This document shows, piece after piece, positions 56,784 through 64,000 of a stretch of 64,000 nucleotides of DNA. Below the pieces are notes generated by a model, which was not told where the DNA came from, did no database searches, and saw nothing but the letters and a program-made list of their open reading frames with translations. This DNA comes from Macrolepiota albuminosa (taxonomy: Eukaryota; Basidiomycota; Agaricomycetes; Agaricales; Agaricaceae): contig JAMWFC010000132.1 in NCBI GenBank assembly GCA_027475525.1, positions 791,074 to 855,073 of the forward strand. The letters are read 5' to 3'. The translations under genes were made by a program, and so were the position numbers. Position 1 is the first letter of the stretch. Each line of letters opens with the position of its first letter.

Positions 56784-58619
56784 ATGTCGCGTACGCCAAC
56801 GCATTCCCCGACGCCCCCGCAAACGAACAAGGTCGCGCCCCTCATGGCGTGGGAAGCCCAGGACGCGCGTTACCGGGCTCGTCTTGACTGGGAGCGCGTG
56901 GCGGCGCTCGCACAACAACGTGAGTGCTCTCGCGATGGTCCGCTTACCGCGGCTGACTTTTCCTCTTCAGAACAACGATCTTCTCCCGCTCCGGAGGCAG
57001 GTCCCAGCTGTCTTCCGGAGCCTGCCTCTGGTGGCCCCCCGGCGTCGTCATCCGGTCGTCCCACGCCTACCTTCGCGCGGATGACCGTCCGCCCCCCGCG
57101 CCCACCTCCCCCTCCTCGTCCTAGGCTGACCGCCCCCTGTTTCCGCCGCTCCGGGATGGCGGTGGGGGCCATTTCCGAAGTCCCGGAGGACCGACGCGTG
57201 GAGTGGGCAGACGCTTCGCAAGAACAGTTTGGGGAGGCTCTGGAGAGGCCTCGGGGTCTGCCCACCCACACCTGGTGTGTGAGTAATGGGTCGGTAAGCG
57301 AGTTCATACCTCTGGTTTCGCTGCTGACCTTGGCACAGTGTCTGCACTGCGCTCGCCGGGGGGTTATCTGCTTGTTTGAGGCCCTGGGCCCCTCGTCCCG
57401 CCGGGACACGTCTGTGTGCGAGGCATGCCGCCTCAATCATGAACGGTGTTCCGTGTCGGCGTTGTGGAGGGCGCGTTGTGTCTCGAGGGAGCAAGGATGG
57501 CCACTGGGGGGGATTACCCGGAGGATGGGCGTCGAGGAGAGGGATTGGGTGGCGGAGCCGGAGGGGGGGTCACAGGGGATGCCCGCGGGGGGTGGGTCAC
57601 AGGGGGTGCCCGCGGGGGGTCCAGGAGGGGAGTCAGGGAGCGGGGGTCTCCTTCAGGTGGGGGGCCGGGGCCGGCCCGTGGTCCTCATCACGCGCCGGGT
57701 GACCCGGGCCGGAGGGAGCCGGGAGGGGCGCGGGGGGCGCCCTGACAAGGGGAAGCGGCGGGCGTCGCCAAGCCCGTCCCCTGGGCCTTCCAAAAGGGCG
57801 TGTCTGCCCTCTGAGACCCCACCCCCGGGTTCCCCGCCACGCCTGTCCCCAGCGGTGTTCTCCCCCCTGTCTGGGAGGCCCCTGGGTGTCAGTATCGGGG
57901 ACCTGCAGGAGCGTCTGGGGCGGGCCAAGCGGGAGCGTGAGGAGGGGATTAGGGAGGAGGTTGCCATTCGGAGGGGCCTGGAGGAGGGTCGGGAGGCGGC
58001 ACTCCGGGACCTGGAGGAGGCCAGGGCTGCCCGGGGGGAGGCCGAGGCTGAGCTGGAGGCGCTGAGGGCAAGGCTGGGACAGGGGGCGGGATTCCCGGAG
58101 AGTCAGGAGGGGCTGGTGGAGATCCTGCGTCGGGACGTGGTGGTCGCCCGTATGGCGTCGTTGAGTGAGTACCTCCCTCTTCGGATTCGGCCCTCCACTG
58201 ACGCCCCCAGGCTGGGCCCGGGAGCATCGTTTGCTCCTGGACGGGGCGGCCGCGGCACTCGCGGCGCTGCAGGAGGGGCAGCGCCCGGAGGTGACGACCC
58301 CTGGGGTGGAGCGGGGCCTCGGCTTGCTGGCGCGGGTGGTGTCGGCCCACCGGCGGAGAAACGTGCCGGCCCCGGGCTCCTGGTTCGAGAGGGTTTTGGA
58401 CGAGGGGGAGCCCCTGCCGTCCTGGGAACACGGAGAAACGTGCCGGCCCCGGGCTCCTGGTTCGAGAGGGTTTTGGACGAGGGGGAGCCCCTGCCGTCCT
58501 GGGAACAAGTGGCAGAGGAGACGTTGCGGGAGCATGGCCCGGGCGGGAGGGGAGAGGGGTTCCGGGGGTGGCCTGGGGAGGGGGAAGGGAGCGAGGAGGT
58601 TCCGGGGCCCCAGCGTTAG
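56784..58619 (+). CDS. Antisense accessory gene of F2: Zn2Cys6-like cluster and coiled-coil protein
   Basis: Opposite in strand to F2 pol and lying between pol and the 3' LTR. Three introns: 56920-56970, 57279 or 57294 to 57338, and 58165-58210. A Pro/Ser-rich N-terminus is followed, right after intron 2, by cysteines spaced C-x2-C-x6-C-x15-C-x2-C-x6-C (CLHCARRGVIC, then VCEACRLNHERC). This is close to the fungal Zn2Cys6 consensus, with basic residues between cysteines 2 and 3. Then come a Gly-rich repeat stretch (QGMPAGGG type), a basic segment (KGKRRA) and a long Glu/Arg/Ala coiled coil (about 57890-58130), continued after intron 3. The 77-bp duplication at 58354-58507 shifts the last part; without it the frame ends at 58619. 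Function unknown; a DNA-binding dimer is an inference. Confidence 0.75.
   Translation: MSRTPTHSPTPPQTNKVAPLMAWEAQDARYRARLDWERVAALAQQRECSRDGPLTAADFSSSEQRSSPAPEAGPSCLPEPASGGPPASSSGRPTPTFARMTVRPPRPPPPPRPRLTAPCFRRSGMAVGAISEVPEDRRVEWADASQEQFGEALERPRGLPTHTWCVSNGSVSEFIPLVSLLTLAQCLHCARRGVICLFEALGPSSRRDTSVCEACRLNHERCSVSALWRARCVSREQGWPLGGITRRMGVEERDWVAEPEGGSQGMPAGGGSQGVPAGGPGGESGSGGLLQVGGRGRPVVLITRRVTRAGGSREGRGGRPDKGKRRASPSPSPGPSKRACLPSETPPPGSPPRLSPAVFSPLSGRPLGVSIGDLQERLGRAKREREEGIREEVAIRRGLEEGREAALRDLEEARAARGEAEAELEALRARLGQGAGFPESQEGLVEILRRDVVVARMASLSEYLPLRIRPSTDAPRLGPGASFAPGRGGRGTRGAAGGAAPGGDDPWGGAGPRLAGAGGVGPPAEKRAGPGLLVREGFGRGGAPAVLGTRRNVPAPGSWFERVLDEGEPLPSWEQVAEETLREHGPGGRGEGFRGWPGEGEGSEEVPGPQR
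58354..58507. repeat. Exact 77-bp tandem duplication
   Basis: 58354-58430 equals 58431-58507, inside the last exon of the F2 accessory gene. Confidence 0.9.
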
Positions 58620-58905
58620 GGAGTTCCCTTTCTTTTGTCGTATCGTTTTTTTCTTTTTTGTTCTTTCTTCTTGTTCTGTTCCTACGCTGTAGAATCTTGT
58701 AGTTATAGAAAATGTACATACTTGGTCTCCCGGGATCAGAGGGTGGTGCAAGGGGATGAGAGAGAACTGGGAAGGGCACCTTGCTCAGTCTCCCGGGCAC
58801 TACTATGAAAAGGTACTAAAAAAACGGTAAGGTCTAGAAAGGAGAAGCAGAAAGTATACATGGGAGTTGAATCCCTACTGAACCCAGAGGCGGGGGTTAC
58901 GCCCA
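58620..58905. other. Gap between convergent accessory gene and pol (F2)
   Basis: About 290 bp between the two stop codons, T-rich on the plus strand after 58620. Probably holds 3' end signals for the accessory transcript, opposite to pol. Confidence 0.5.
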
Positions 58906-60113
58906 CTACTGCCGTCTGTGAGTCCTGCGCCCGGGAAGATCGTTCCCCGGGTGCCGTTGTTGGAAGTTCCGGAGTTTGTCGAGGGCGCCTTCGAGGTTTC
59001 GGCGCGGTTCCCAAGTGTCGTCTTCCGGGCCGTATCCCTTCCATTGTACGAGGAAGTGGGGTCGTCCACGAATGTTCCGGGAGTCGAGGATGTCTTCAAC
59101 CTTGTAGTGGTATTCGTCCTCGACCTCGACCGGGGGAGGGGGCTCGGGGCGTCGTTCGGGGAAGGGATCCGGGGGGTGTCGTTCCAGGAGGCGGACGTGG
59201 AATACCGGGTGCAGACCTTTCAGCCCCGGGGGGAGCTTGATCTTGTAGGCGTGGGATGAGACCTTCTTCAATATTTTGAACGGGCCGAGACGCTTGTGAT
59301 CGAGTTTTGGGGAGGGCCGGCAGGTGCGGAGGTGTCGTCGATCTAACCATACCTTTGTCCCGGGGGTCTAGTCAGGGGTGTCTTCCCGTTTCCAGTCGGC
59401 GTGTTTCACGTAGGCCCGGTTCACGGTGTCGATCTCTTCCCGGAGAAACTCGTGAAGGGATTGGAGATCCCAGGCGACCTCGTGGGCGGCATGCGACGGG
59501 ATGTCCCAGAGCGAGAGTGTCAGTCGAGGGTGGTATCTCTTGTTGGCAAAGAAAGGGGATACCCCGGTGGCAGAGTGCGGCATGTTGTTGTAGGTGAACT
59601 TGGCCAGGGGGAGCTCGGCACGCCAGTCGTCCTGTAAGTAGTTGACGTACAGTCAGAGGTACTGCTCGAGAGACTGGTTGACCCTTTCGGTTTGGCCATC
59701 GGTTTCGGGGTGGTAGGCGGTAGAGAGGTTAGTCTTTACTTCAAGTGCCTTACACAGGGAAGTCCAGAACTTGGACACGAAGAGAGGGCCACGGTCGTAG
59801 AGAGGTTAGTCTTTACTTCAAGTGCCTTACACAGGGAAGTCCAGAACTTGGACACGAAGAGAGGGCCACGGTCAGAGACGATGTCGTCCAGGAGTCCATG
59901 TTTGGCAAAGACGTGCTCAAGGAACAGCCAGGTGAAGTCCGGGGCGGTGTCTGTGGTGTGGCAGGGTAGGAAGATGCCCTGTTTGGTTAGCCTGCACACA
60001 ACGACGAGAATGGCATCGAACCCTTCAGACTCCGGGAGTTCGACGATGTGGTCCAGAGATATGGAGGACCAGGGGCGTCGTCTGACTAGCAGGGGTTTCA
60101 GGAGTCCGTATGG
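58906..60113 (-). pseudogene. Integrase core and chromodomain (F2)
   Basis: Minus strand. DDE residues lie in [28 protein letters not shown] and, after the duplicated segment, [32 protein letters not shown] segment and [12 protein letters not shown] precede a chromodomain (about 59120-58950: [29 protein letters not shown]). Such a domain targets insertion to modified histones in chromoviruses. Breaks are the 77-bp duplication 59721-59874, TGA at 59653-59655 (arginine expected) and a TAG near 59370. Confidence 0.85.
59721..59874. repeat. Exact 77-bp tandem duplication
   Basis: 59721-59797 equals 59798-59874. It falls between the second D and the E of the integrase core and shifts the frame. 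Confidence 0.9.
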
Positions 60114-61667
60114 TCAGTGTCGGGGGACCTTGGCCCGGAGGCAGGGTTCACATGATCGAATGTAGCGGGTCACGTCCTTCTTCAACCCTGGCCAAAAGTA
60201 AGTCCGGGAGATCAGCTGGAGAGTCTTACGTATCCCAGGGTGTTCCCGGAGCTTATGATCATGGTGTTGACGGAGGACATTGTAGCGGAGTCGGGCGTGA
60301 TCCGGGATGTAGATGCGGCCGTCCCGGAGGAGGAGTTTTTTGTCGGAGGACAAGGAGAAGGTGGGGTCCCAGTCAGTTTCGTCGGAAGAGTTTCGGAGGT
60401 CGTGATCGGTGAAGTACTTGTCTCGGGGAGCGCGGCGGATCTGGTTCAGGGTCCCTTCGTCGTTTAAGATCAGTACGGCATTCAGATGTTCGGGAGGGAT
60501 CACCATGCAATGATTGAACGCATTGCGTTCCGCCTCAAATGACTTCTTGGGGTAGACGTCCGGTCGACGGGTGAGGGCATCGGGCTTGGCGCCAAGTCGT
60601 CCCGGGCGGTACTGGATCGTGAAGTCGTATTCTGAGAGGATCTCGGACCATCGGGCCTGCCGTCGACTGAGTTGCTTGGTCATGGTGAAATACTGCAGGT
60701 TATTATGATCTGAATAGACCTGGATCCGGTGCCGGGCTCCCTCAAGGTAGGCCCGCCATTGCTTGAAGGCTTTGATGATGGCGAGGAGTTCCTTGTTGTA
60801 AATGTCGTAGTTGAGCTCGGCGTCAATCATGGACCGGGTGTAGAAAGCGACTGGCTGGGGCTCCCCACCGTCAGGCTCCATCTGTGAGAGGATCCTGGCG
60901 ATGGCGTAGTCGGACGCGTCACATTCCAGGATGATTGGGAGGGCCGGGTCGTAGTGCCGGAGTACCGGGGCAACTGTGAAAGCCTCCTTGAGCAAGTTAA
61001 AGACGCTCTGGCACTTACTGTCCCAGTTCCAGGCAATGTCCTTACACGTGAGCCGGTTGAGGGGTTTCGTGATCCCGGAGTAGTTGTCTATAAACCTCCG
61101 GTAGAAGTTAGCAAAACCCAGGAAGGACTGTACTTCCTTCACGTTTCGGGGTTGCGGCCAGTTGACGATGGCCTCGACCTTGTGGGGATCCATGCAGACG
61201 CCATTCGGGAATACTATGACGCCAAGATACTCAACCTCTTCAGTATGGAATGAACACTTCTCAGGCTTGGCGTGGAGGTTGTGCTCCCGGAGGCGTTCGA
61301 GGACTTGCCGGACATGCTTCTGGTGATCCTCCAGTGAGTCGGAGTAAATGAGGATGTCGTCCAGGTAGACGATCATGAAGACGTCGCTCATGTCGTGGAA
61401 GATGTCGTTCATGAAGTATTGGAACGTGGCGGGGGAGTTAGTCATTCCGAAAGGCATTACAAGGTACTCAAACAGACCATACCGCGTGCGGAACGCGGTT
61501 TTCCACTCGTGTCCCGGGGCGATGCGGACGTTGTTGTAACCGGAGCGGAGGTCGATCTTCGTATAAACCTTGGCACTGCGGAGTCGATTGACCAGATCGC
61601 CGATGAGCGGGAGCGGGTAGCGGTTCTTCTTGGTGATCTTATTGAGTCCCCGGTAGTCGACGCAGAG
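60114..61667 (-). CDS. pol: Reverse transcriptase, RNase H and integrase zinc domain (F2)
   Basis: Minus strand, one long frame from just after the TGA at 61668-61670 to the TGA at 60114-60116. RT: CVDYRGLNKITKKNRYPLPL, MPFGMTNSPATFQ and the catalytic VYLDDILIYSDS. RNase H: ECDASDYAIARIL (D), YNKELLAIIKAFKQWR (E), VYSDHNNLQYF (D). Integrase zinc finger: REHPGIRKTLQ and SCEPCLRAK. A classic chromovirus layout. Both bounding stops replace an expected arginine codon. Confidence 0.88.
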   Translation of the reverse strand, partial: LCVDYRGLNKITKKNRYPLPLIGDLVNRLRSAKVYTKIDLRSGYNNVRIAPGHEWKTAFRTRYGLFEYLVMPFGMTNSPATFQYFMNDIFHDMSDVFMIVYLDDILIYSDSLEDHQKHVRQVLERLREHNLHAKPEKCSFHTEEVEYLGVIVFPNGVCMDPHKVEAIVNWPQPRNVKEVQSFLGFANFYRRFIDNYSGITKPLNRLTCKDIAWNWDSKCQSVFNLLKEAFTVAPVLRHYDPALPIILECDASDYAIARILSQMEPDGGEPQPVAFYTRSMIDAELNYDIYNKELLAIIKAFKQWRAYLEGARHRIQVYSDHNNLQYFTMTKQLSRRQARWSEILSEYDFTIQYRPGRLGAKPDALTRRPDVYPKKSFEAERNAFNHCMVIPPEHLNAVLILNDEGTLNQIRRAPRDKYFTDHDLRNSSDETDWDPTFSLSSDKKLLLRDGRIYIPDHARLRYNVLRQHHDHKLREHPGIRKTLQLISRTYFWPGLKKDVTRYIRSCEPCLRAKVPRH

Positions 61668-62355
61668 TCAGAGCGAGCCGTCCTTCTTCTTGGCAAATAG
61701 AACCGGGGCTCCGGCGGCGGAGGCGGAGGGTTGGATGAATTCCTTACCGAGCATTTCGTCAAGGTAGTCCTTGAGGGCCCGGAGCTCGACCTCCGACATG
61801 TTGTACACCTTGCCAAAAGGGGGGGTGGCTCCTTCCTCAAGGTCGATGGTGTGATCATAGGGGCGGTGAGGGGGGATCTCCTTGGCGTCTCCTTCGGAGA
61901 ATACGTCAGCGAACTCGTGATACTCCGGGGGAACTACTTCTCGGAGGATTTGCTCCTCGGTTTTCTGTTCCGGGGGAATAGCGTCCCCTCGTAGGTGTTC
62001 TTCCAGGAGAGAAGGCGAGGTGTGCAGCTGAAACGTGGGAGTTCCATCCCTTATGAGGCGGGCGAAGGGGGCGGCCCCAATGATCCTAATGTCGAGTGCG
62101 CTCGGGTCGATCAGGGTTGTGGAAGCATCAGCCGGAGCGGGTGTGACGCGTGTCTGAGACCGGCAGGGGTAGTTCGGCCCTTTGTACTTGTTCCGAGGAA
62201 TGTTTGGGGGTCGATCAGGGGCCTTGCGGTCTCGGACGGGCGTGGGTGGGGCATGCGCGGGGGGCGCGGCAGTCGTCCCGGGGGTGTCGGGCGTCGGGTC
62301 GCCTCCTAGGGCTCGGAGGTGCACGGCGGTTGAGGGGTGGTCTTCGGGTCCCGGG
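61668..62355 (-). pseudogene. N-terminal part of reverse transcriptase (F2)
   Basis: In frame upstream of the TGA at 61668: VVPPEYHEFADVFSEGDAKE, RPYDHTIDLEEG, MSEVELRALKDYLDEMLGKE and APVLFAKKKDGSL, the usual start of a Gypsy RT. The polypeptide is continuous with the tandem protease on its N-terminal side. The TGA sits exactly where KKDGSLR is expected. Confidence 0.8.
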
Positions 62356-63190
62356 AAGGTCATGGTGAGCGTCCTCCAATCGATGTCGGGGTTCGTGTCG
62401 CGCAGCCAGGGCAGTCCCAGCACCATCGGGGTCGATTCGTGAAGTCGCGTGACCAGGAAGTCGGAAGTGAACTCGTAGTTGTTGTCCAGGGTCACGCGTC
62501 CCAAGTGAGACCTTTGGATGGGGCCGGAGGAGGAGGGGGTGCCGTCGAGGCGTTGCAGGCGGAGGGGCTGGTCGAGGGAGTCATGGAGGAGGTCGAGGGC
62601 GTCGCTGATGAAAACCCCGGTGGCTCCGCTGTCGATAAGGGCCGATATCGGTCCTGGGGCGCCGTCCAACCTGGCATTGATGACGAAGGATCGGGACAAA
62701 CAAGACTGGAGTCCGGGAGGTGGTGGGGGCCCGTCCTTCGGGATAGGGTTGGAGGAGTGGGGGATGTCGAAGGGGAGTTGCTGGTCGTCGGGGGTCGGGT
62801 CCTGGGTCAGGCGAAGGGTGAGGTGTCGCCAATCGATGTGGGGGTTAGTGTCCCGGAGCCACGGGAGTCCTAGGACCAGGGGTGCGGAAGGGTGGAGTTT
62901 GGTTATCAACATCCGGAGGGTGTGAGTCTGTCCGTTGGCGAAAGTAACGGGCATACGCACAAAATGAGTGATGTTCCCCGCCGTAGAGGCATCTCCGTCG
63001 AAGAGGCAGAGCCGTACCAGGACCGGGAGCCGCTAGGCGGGTTCCGGGGCGGAGGTAGACCATGCTTCATCGATGAAGTTGTCGGTGGCGCCACTGTCGA
63101 CGAGGGTGTTGAGGCGGGTTCCGGGGCGGAGGTAGACCATGCTTCATCGATGAAGTTGTCGGTGGCGCCACTGTCGACGAGGGTGTTGAG
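62356..63190 (-). CDS. pro: Tandem retropepsin domains (F2)
   Basis: Two protease-like units in a row on the minus strand. Unit 1: LVDSGATDNFIDEAW (about 63110-63060, duplicated with the 77-bp repeat), ending in LVLGLPWLRDTNPHIDW near 62835. Unit 2: ALIDSGATGVFISDAL (about 62650-62605), ending in MVLGLPWLRDTNPDIDW near 62390. Each has the DSGAT active-site motif and the LGLPWL element. Retropepsins normally act as dimers of one domain each, so a single-chain pair is unusual. The first unit's frame is disturbed by the 77-bp duplication. Confidence 0.75.
63035..63188. repeat. Exact 77-bp tandem duplication
   Basis: 63035-63111 equals 63112-63188. It duplicates the first DSGAT motif of the F2 protease. 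Confidence 0.9.
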
Positions 63191-64000
63191 GGGAGTTCTG
63201 GAGGGGGTGAGGCAGGTTTTGAGGAGGAGGGAGTGCGAAGAGTGGGAGGGTAGATAAGCCATGAGGGTGTCCTGTATGAGTGTCGTAGAGCGAAGATGTG
63301 AGACCGGGGCGGAGAAGACGTCGGGGTCGATTCCGCGATTTAGGGCGTCTTCCGGGTCTAAATCGCCGGGTCGTTTTCCGAATACTCGTAGGTGGCGTCC
63401 TCCCCTTTGAAGGTCCAGGTGGTGTCTTCCGGGTCTAAATCGCCGGGTCGTTTTCCGAATACTCGTAGGTGGCGTCCTCCCCTTTGAAGGTCCAGGTGGC
63501 ATGTCCCACGACCTGTCGTTTGGGGCACTCGGAGATGAAATGGTCTTTCTCACCACAGAGTATGCAAACACCCTCCCTTCTCCGTCGTTCCTGCACATCC
63601 GTCGGGACTTCAATCCAGGGTCATCCCTTCTTTTGAAGCCAGTTGGCCTGGAGGGCCTCCTTGTCCCATTCGTCGTCGAGGTCGAAGTCTTCGGGGTCTT
63701 CCGGGGGTTCCTCGGGGCTTGGCGGGTTGCCCGGGTCAGGGGCGGCCACGGCGGCATTGAGTTGGGCCTGGGGGCGGGCGCCGCTGCTGGGGTTAGCATT
63801 GGGCGAGCCGCGACTCACCGGGGGTCAGCCGCCAGGGAACGCGGGGGGACCGGGGTTTCGATCTTGGAGGTTGGGGGCTTCGCCGGAGGGCCAAGGGGGT
63901 CCTCCTCTAGGGTTCCAGGGGGGTCGGGAATTCGAATACTCGCTGCGGTCTTCCCAGTAGCGTTGGTCGATCTGCATGACGAGGGCCTTGTATCTGTCGT
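63191..64000 (-). pseudogene. Gag C-terminal part with zinc knuckle (F2), partial
   Basis: Minus strand, running off the window edge. An acidic segment EDPEDFDLDDEWDKEA precedes the zinc knuckle CILCGEKDHFISECP (C-x2-C-x4-H-x4-C, near 63575-63530). TGA at 63621-63623 replaces an expected arginine codon, and the 77-bp duplication at 63347-63500 shifts the frame after the knuckle. The capsid region and 5' LTR lie outside the window. Confidence 0.75.
63347..63500. repeat. Exact 77-bp tandem duplication
   Basis: 63347-63423 equals 63424-63500, just downstream of the zinc knuckle in gag sense. Confidence 0.9.

Noticed and set aside
57633..58751. Long minus-strand ORFs of 283-372 residues opposite the F2 accessory gene
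   Set aside because: They are Pro/Arg-rich shadows of a GC-rich gene, with no domain. The plus strand has a consistent intron and cysteine-cluster model.
59307..62925. Many plus-strand ORFs across F2 pol
   Set aside because: They are antisense shadows of GC-rich pol. The minus strand carries all RT, RNase H and integrase motifs.
1..64000. CRISPR arrays, prophage, bacterial operons
   Set aside because: No direct-repeat/spacer pattern, no ribosome-binding-site-led gene strings, and introns throughout show a eukaryotic (fungal) source.

Overview
The window looks like repeat-dominated chromatin from a basidiomycete (agaricomycete) mushroom. The signs are many short GT-AG introns of about 40-65 nt, two KDZ-type DNA transposases in the form common in mushrooms, several Ty3/Gypsy retrotransposon families, a fungal DHA2-type MFS gene with seven short introns, and heavy CpG decay. 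No bacterial, CRISPR, rRNA or functional tRNA features are visible. The only likely host gene is the truncated MFS transporter near the left end (827-2219).

Layout. 1-2.2 kb: flank and broken MFS gene. 2.2-6 kb: AT-rich and minisatellite-like sequence with several tRNA-like (SINE-type) heads and a large inverted repeat (4746-5651). 6-9.6 kb: decayed transposon-associated ORFs, cut by a short solo LTR. 9.64-29.87 kb: an LTR-body-LTR-body-LTR array of one Gypsy family (F1), with 935-bp LTRs. Each body has gag, protease, RT and RNase H on the plus strand, and a multi-exon accessory gene on the opposite strand just before the 3' LTR. Body 1 has CGA-to-TGA stops and indels. Body 2 has an intact Gag-protease ORF but has lost its integrase. 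29.9-36 kb: transposon-associated ORFs, a viroplasmin-like gene and KDZ transposase 1. 36-40.4 kb: minus-strand gag-protease of a second Gypsy family (F3) with its LTR. 40.6-43.75 kb: KDZ transposase 2. 43.7-55 kb: nested wreckage of Gypsy gag/protease pieces, solo LTRs with recognisable target-site duplications, a decayed copy of the accessory gene, a MITE-like palindrome and a LINE tail. 55.9-64 kb: a GC-rich, young Gypsy chromovirus (F2) on the minus strand, with a chromodomain integrase, two protease domains in tandem and its own antisense accessory gene.

Main biological observation: two different Gypsy lineages (F1 without a chromodomain, F2 with one) carry, in the same place, an intron-containing gene convergent with pol. 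Its product has a six-cysteine cluster spaced much like a fungal Zn2Cys6 motif, basic/acidic low-complexity stretches and a coiled coil. This looks like a retrotransposon-borne regulator or antisense control module.

Main technical observation: nine tandem duplications have a period of exactly 77 bp, eight fully in view and one cut by the window edge. They lie in unrelated sequences and often break reading frames. This is best explained as an assembly artefact (unmerged k=77 overlaps), so some apparent frameshifts here are probably not real.
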